From the NCBI GenBank assembly GCA_041277045.1, contig JBGFSY010000004.1, forward strand, positions 1 to 64,000: a DNA stretch of 64,000 nt, read 5' to 3'. Below are positions 61,942-64,000 of this stretch, in pieces. This stretch comes from Reddybacter sp041277045. Its GTDB lineage: Bacteria; Pseudomonadota; Gammaproteobacteria; Pseudomonadales; Porticoccaceae. Under the pieces are notes generated by a model. The model was given only the letters and a program-made list of their open reading frames with translations. It made no database searches and was not told the origin of the DNA. The translations under genes were made by a program, and so were the position numbers. How positions within the stretch are numbered: the first letter of the stretch is position 1; each line of letters opens with the position of its first letter.

Positions 61942-63567
61942 ATGACGCGATTTATTTTTGTGACAGGTGGCGTTGTTTCGTCGCTTGGTAAAGGCATTGC
62001 CGCAGCCTCTTTAGGCGCCTTACTCGAGTCGCGGGGGCTTAAAGTCACCTTGCTCAAGCTCGACCCCTATCTCAACGTTGACCCGGGCACCATGAGCCCC
62101 TTTCAACACGGTGAGGTTTTTGTTACCGAAGACGGTGCCGAAACCGATCTCGATCTGGGTCACTACGAACGCTTTCTCAATTCGCGCATGACCCGCAATA
62201 ACAATTTCACCACCGGGCAGGTGTACGAAACCATTCTGCGCCGCGAGCGCCGTGGTGAGTATTTGGGCGGCACCGTTCAAGTCATCCCCCACGTTACCGA
62301 TGAAATTAAGCGGCGGATTATCAAGGGTGGTGAGGGTAATGATATTGCCCTGGTCGAAATCGGCGGCACCGTGGGTGATATTGAATCCCAGCCTTTTCTA
62401 GAAGCCATTCGCCAATTAAAAGTGGAACTCGGCAGTGCTCAGGCGCTATTGATTCACCTCACGTTGGTGCCCTATATAGCCACTGCCGGTGAAACTAAAA
62501 CCAAGCCTACTCAGCATTCCGTTAAAGAGTTGCGCTCCATTGGCCTGCAACCCGATGTGCTGATTTGCCGTTCAGAGGTGGCTATCGACGCCGGCTCAAG
62601 ACGTAAAATTGCCCTGTTTACCAGTGTAGAAGAGCGCGCCGTTGTGCCGCTGATGGATGCCGACAGTATTTACAAAATACCGCGCTATCTTTTCGACTGG
62701 AAACTCGACCAGTTCGTCGTTGAGCGCTTCCTGCTCGACTGTCCGCAAGCAGATCTCAGCGAATGGGATCAGGTGGTTGAGAATCAGCGTCAGTCAACAA
62801 CGCCGGTCACCATTGCCATGGTCGGTAAATACATGGAGTTGCTCGACGCTTATAAGTCTCTCAACGAAGCCTTATCGCATGCCGGCATTCAAAATCTTGC
62901 CAAGGTGAACATTCGCTATATTGACTCCGAAGACCTGTGCGACAACATGGCTTTACTCGACGATTGTCACGGCATCCTCGTGCCGGGTGGCTTTGGTGAG
63001 CGTGGTGTCGAGGGCAAGATTAAAGCGGTTAAATACGCCCGCGAAGAGAATATTCCCTATCTGGGTATTTGTCTTGGCATGCAGGTCGCGGTGATTGAAT
63101 ACGCACGCAATGTGGCCGGGCTTGAAAACGCCAATAGCACCGAATTTGAAGTCAATACCCCGTACCCGGTGATTGGTTTGATCACTGAGTGGCTCGACAG
63201 CAGTGGTAAGCGCGAGCTTCGCACAGAGGACTCAGACCTCGGTGGCACTATGCGCCTCGGTGCGCAGGAAAGCCGACTGGCGACGGATTCAATGGCACGG
63301 GAGATTTACGGTGCCGATGTGATTTGTGAGCGCCATCGCCACCGCTATGAAGTTAACAATAACCTGATTGGCGAAATCGAGAAGGCCGGTTTGAAAGTCG
63401 GTGGTTGGTCGGGTGACGACTCTTTGGTCGAGGCCGTTGAGCTGCCCGAGCATCGCTGGTTTTTCGCCTGCCAGTTCCACCCTGAATTCACCTCCACGCC
63501 CCGTGGTGGGCATCCGCTGTTTACTGGCTTTGTCAAAGCGGCGCTGGACTACAGTCAGGAGTCCTGA
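61942..63567 (+). CDS. pyrG: CTP synthase PyrG
   Basis: A 541-residue enzyme that converts UTP to CTP with glutamine. The N-terminal synthase domain has FVTGGVVSSLGKGIAAASLG, KLDPYLNVDPGTMSPFQHGE and GTVGDIESQPFLEA. The C-terminal glutaminase domain has LGICLGMQVAVIEYARN with the nucleophilic Cys, and HPEFTSTPRGGHPLF with the catalytic His-x-Glu. Length is normal. It is followed by kdsA after only three bases, the conserved pyrG-kdsA(-eno) operon of gammaproteobacteria. The region 61743-61941 before it holds no gene and presumably its promoter. Confidence 0.98.
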   Translation: MTRFIFVTGGVVSSLGKGIAAASLGALLESRGLKVTLLKLDPYLNVDPGTMSPFQHGEVFVTEDGAETDLDLGHYERFLNSRMTRNNNFTTGQVYETILRRERRGEYLGGTVQVIPHVTDEIKRRIIKGGEGNDIALVEIGGTVGDIESQPFLEAIRQLKVELGSAQALLIHLTLVPYIATAGETKTKPTQHSVKELRSIGLQPDVLICRSEVAIDAGSRRKIALFTSVEERAVVPLMDADSIYKIPRYLFDWKLDQFVVERFLLDCPQADLSEWDQVVENQRQSTTPVTIAMVGKYMELLDAYKSLNEALSHAGIQNLAKVNIRYIDSEDLCDNMALLDDCHGILVPGGFGERGVEGKIKAVKYAREENIPYLGICLGMQVAVIEYARNVAGLENANSTEFEVNTPYPVIGLITEWLDSSGKRELRTEDSDLGGTMRLGAQESRLATDSMAREIYGADVICERHRHRYEVNNNLIGEIEKAGLKVGGWSGDDSLVEAVELPEHRWFFACQFHPEFTSTPRGGHPLFTGFVKAALDYSQES

Positions 63568-63570
63568 TTA

Positions 63571-64000
63571 ATGACAGCAAAAATCGTCACCCTTGGTGAC
63601 ATAAAAGTCGCTAACGACCAACCCTTTGTGCTTTTTGCCGGGGTTAATGTACTAGAATCGCGGGATTTTGCTCTGCAGGTTGCCGAGCATTGCGCTGAGG
63701 TGGCTCAGCGATTGGCTATTCCCTATGTATTTAAAGCGTCTTTTGATAAGGCCAATCGCAGCTCTATCCACTCTTTTCGCGGCCCCGGTTTAGAGGAAGG
63801 TTTGAACATTCTCGCCGAGGTTAAAGCGACCTTTAATGTGCCGCTAATTACCGATGTGCATGAAATCGAACAAGCTAGCGTGGTCGCCGAAGTGTGCGAT
63901 GTGATCCAGTTGCCCGCCTTTCTCGCTCGCCAGACTGATCTGGTGGCGGCCATGGCTGCGACGGATGCCGCAGTGAATATTAAAAAGCCACAATTTATGA
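63571..64000 (+). CDS. kdsA: 3-deoxy-8-phosphooctulonate synthase KdsA (partial at window edge)
   Basis: The first 143 codons or so of KDO-8-phosphate synthase, running off the right edge. KdsA condenses arabinose 5-phosphate with phosphoenolpyruvate for lipopolysaccharide. The translation shows the family motifs NVLESRDFALQVAEHC, FKASFDKANRSSIHSFRGPG, VPLITDVHEIEQAS and VIQLPAFLARQTDL followed by NIKKPQF. The usual GGMNVLESRD reads AGVNVLESRD here. The ATG follows the pyrG stop by three bases with CAGGAGTC as ribosome-binding site, so the two are co-translated. Confidence 0.96.
   Translation, partial: MTAKIVTLGDIKVANDQPFVLFAGVNVLESRDFALQVAEHCAEVAQRLAIPYVFKASFDKANRSSIHSFRGPGLEEGLNILAEVKATFNVPLITDVHEIEQASVVAEVCDVIQLPAFLARQTDLVAAMAATDAAVNIKKPQFM

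Overview
The window reads as chromosome from a free-living, probably marine gammaproteobacterium. The support is a set of recognisable housekeeping genes (groES-groEL, pyrG-kdsA, dxs-ispA-xseB, ampD-ampE with nadC beside them, bamC, dapA, purC, sbcB, tilS, miaE, fabV) together with a CsrB-type regulatory RNA. The mix of luciferase-like oxidoreductases, an ACAD10/11-type phosphotransferase-fold protein, a Baeyer-Villiger monooxygenase and stand-alone SDRs resembles oligotrophic Cellvibrionales/Spongiibacteraceae, but that placement is inference.

Layout. 1-1291: accessory DNA on the minus strand. It holds the start of an IS3-family element and two integron gene cassettes with one complete attC site (544-618) and one attC cut by the IS. 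No integrase gene is in the window. 1292-1763 has no convincing gene. 1764-3083: an HpcH/HpaI aldolase and a GNAT acetyltransferase. 3120-10283 (minus): a respiratory operon of di-haem cytochrome c, NapA-like molybdopterin oxidoreductase, NapG-like, NapH-like, a second NapG-like gene that is broken by a frameshift and a stop codon, a FixH-like membrane protein and a NapF-like ferredoxin. No napB, napC or napD is present. An FNR-like palindrome lies upstream. 10652-15167: three luciferase-like monooxygenases and an APH-fold protein. 15525-24725: a signalling block with a soluble hemerythrin-tailed chemotaxis transducer, a PAS-PAS-GGDEF-EAL protein, YajQ, a diguanylate cyclase and an HD-GYP protein. 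A decayed SDR gene lies inside it and an IS5 remnant follows it.

25591-42737: mostly conserved core genes (glycosyltransferase, miaE, fabV, MBL hydrolases, dapA-bamC, purC, SPFH protein, nadC/ampD/ampE/ampG, fxsA, groES-groEL with a heat-shock-like promoter, and a PuuD-type membrane protein). Two intergenic oddities are here: a 19-bp perfect palindrome before purC, and a gene-free stretch with DnaA-box-like 9-mers and a 14-bp direct repeat after purC. 42850-56275: fumA, ompA-like, sbcB, pyrB-like, an acyltransferase, dinG, CSD-DUF1294, dxs, ispA, xseB. 56356-56694: a CsrB/RsmZ-like small RNA with about 16 GGA motifs, four of them presented in hairpin loops, preceded by a GacA-type palindrome. 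56876-64000: SDR, BVMO, NfeD, tilS, pyrG and the 5' part of kdsA.

How the parts fit together. The respiratory operon, the hemerythrin transducer and the FNR-like site point to a cell that senses and uses low oxygen. The c-di-GMP genes and the Csr RNA point to lifestyle switching. No tRNA, rRNA, CRISPR array or prophage was seen. The most notable items are the CsrB-like RNA, the integron cassettes with the IS-split attC, and the Nap-like operon that lacks napB/napC/napD and carries a recently broken napG paralogue.
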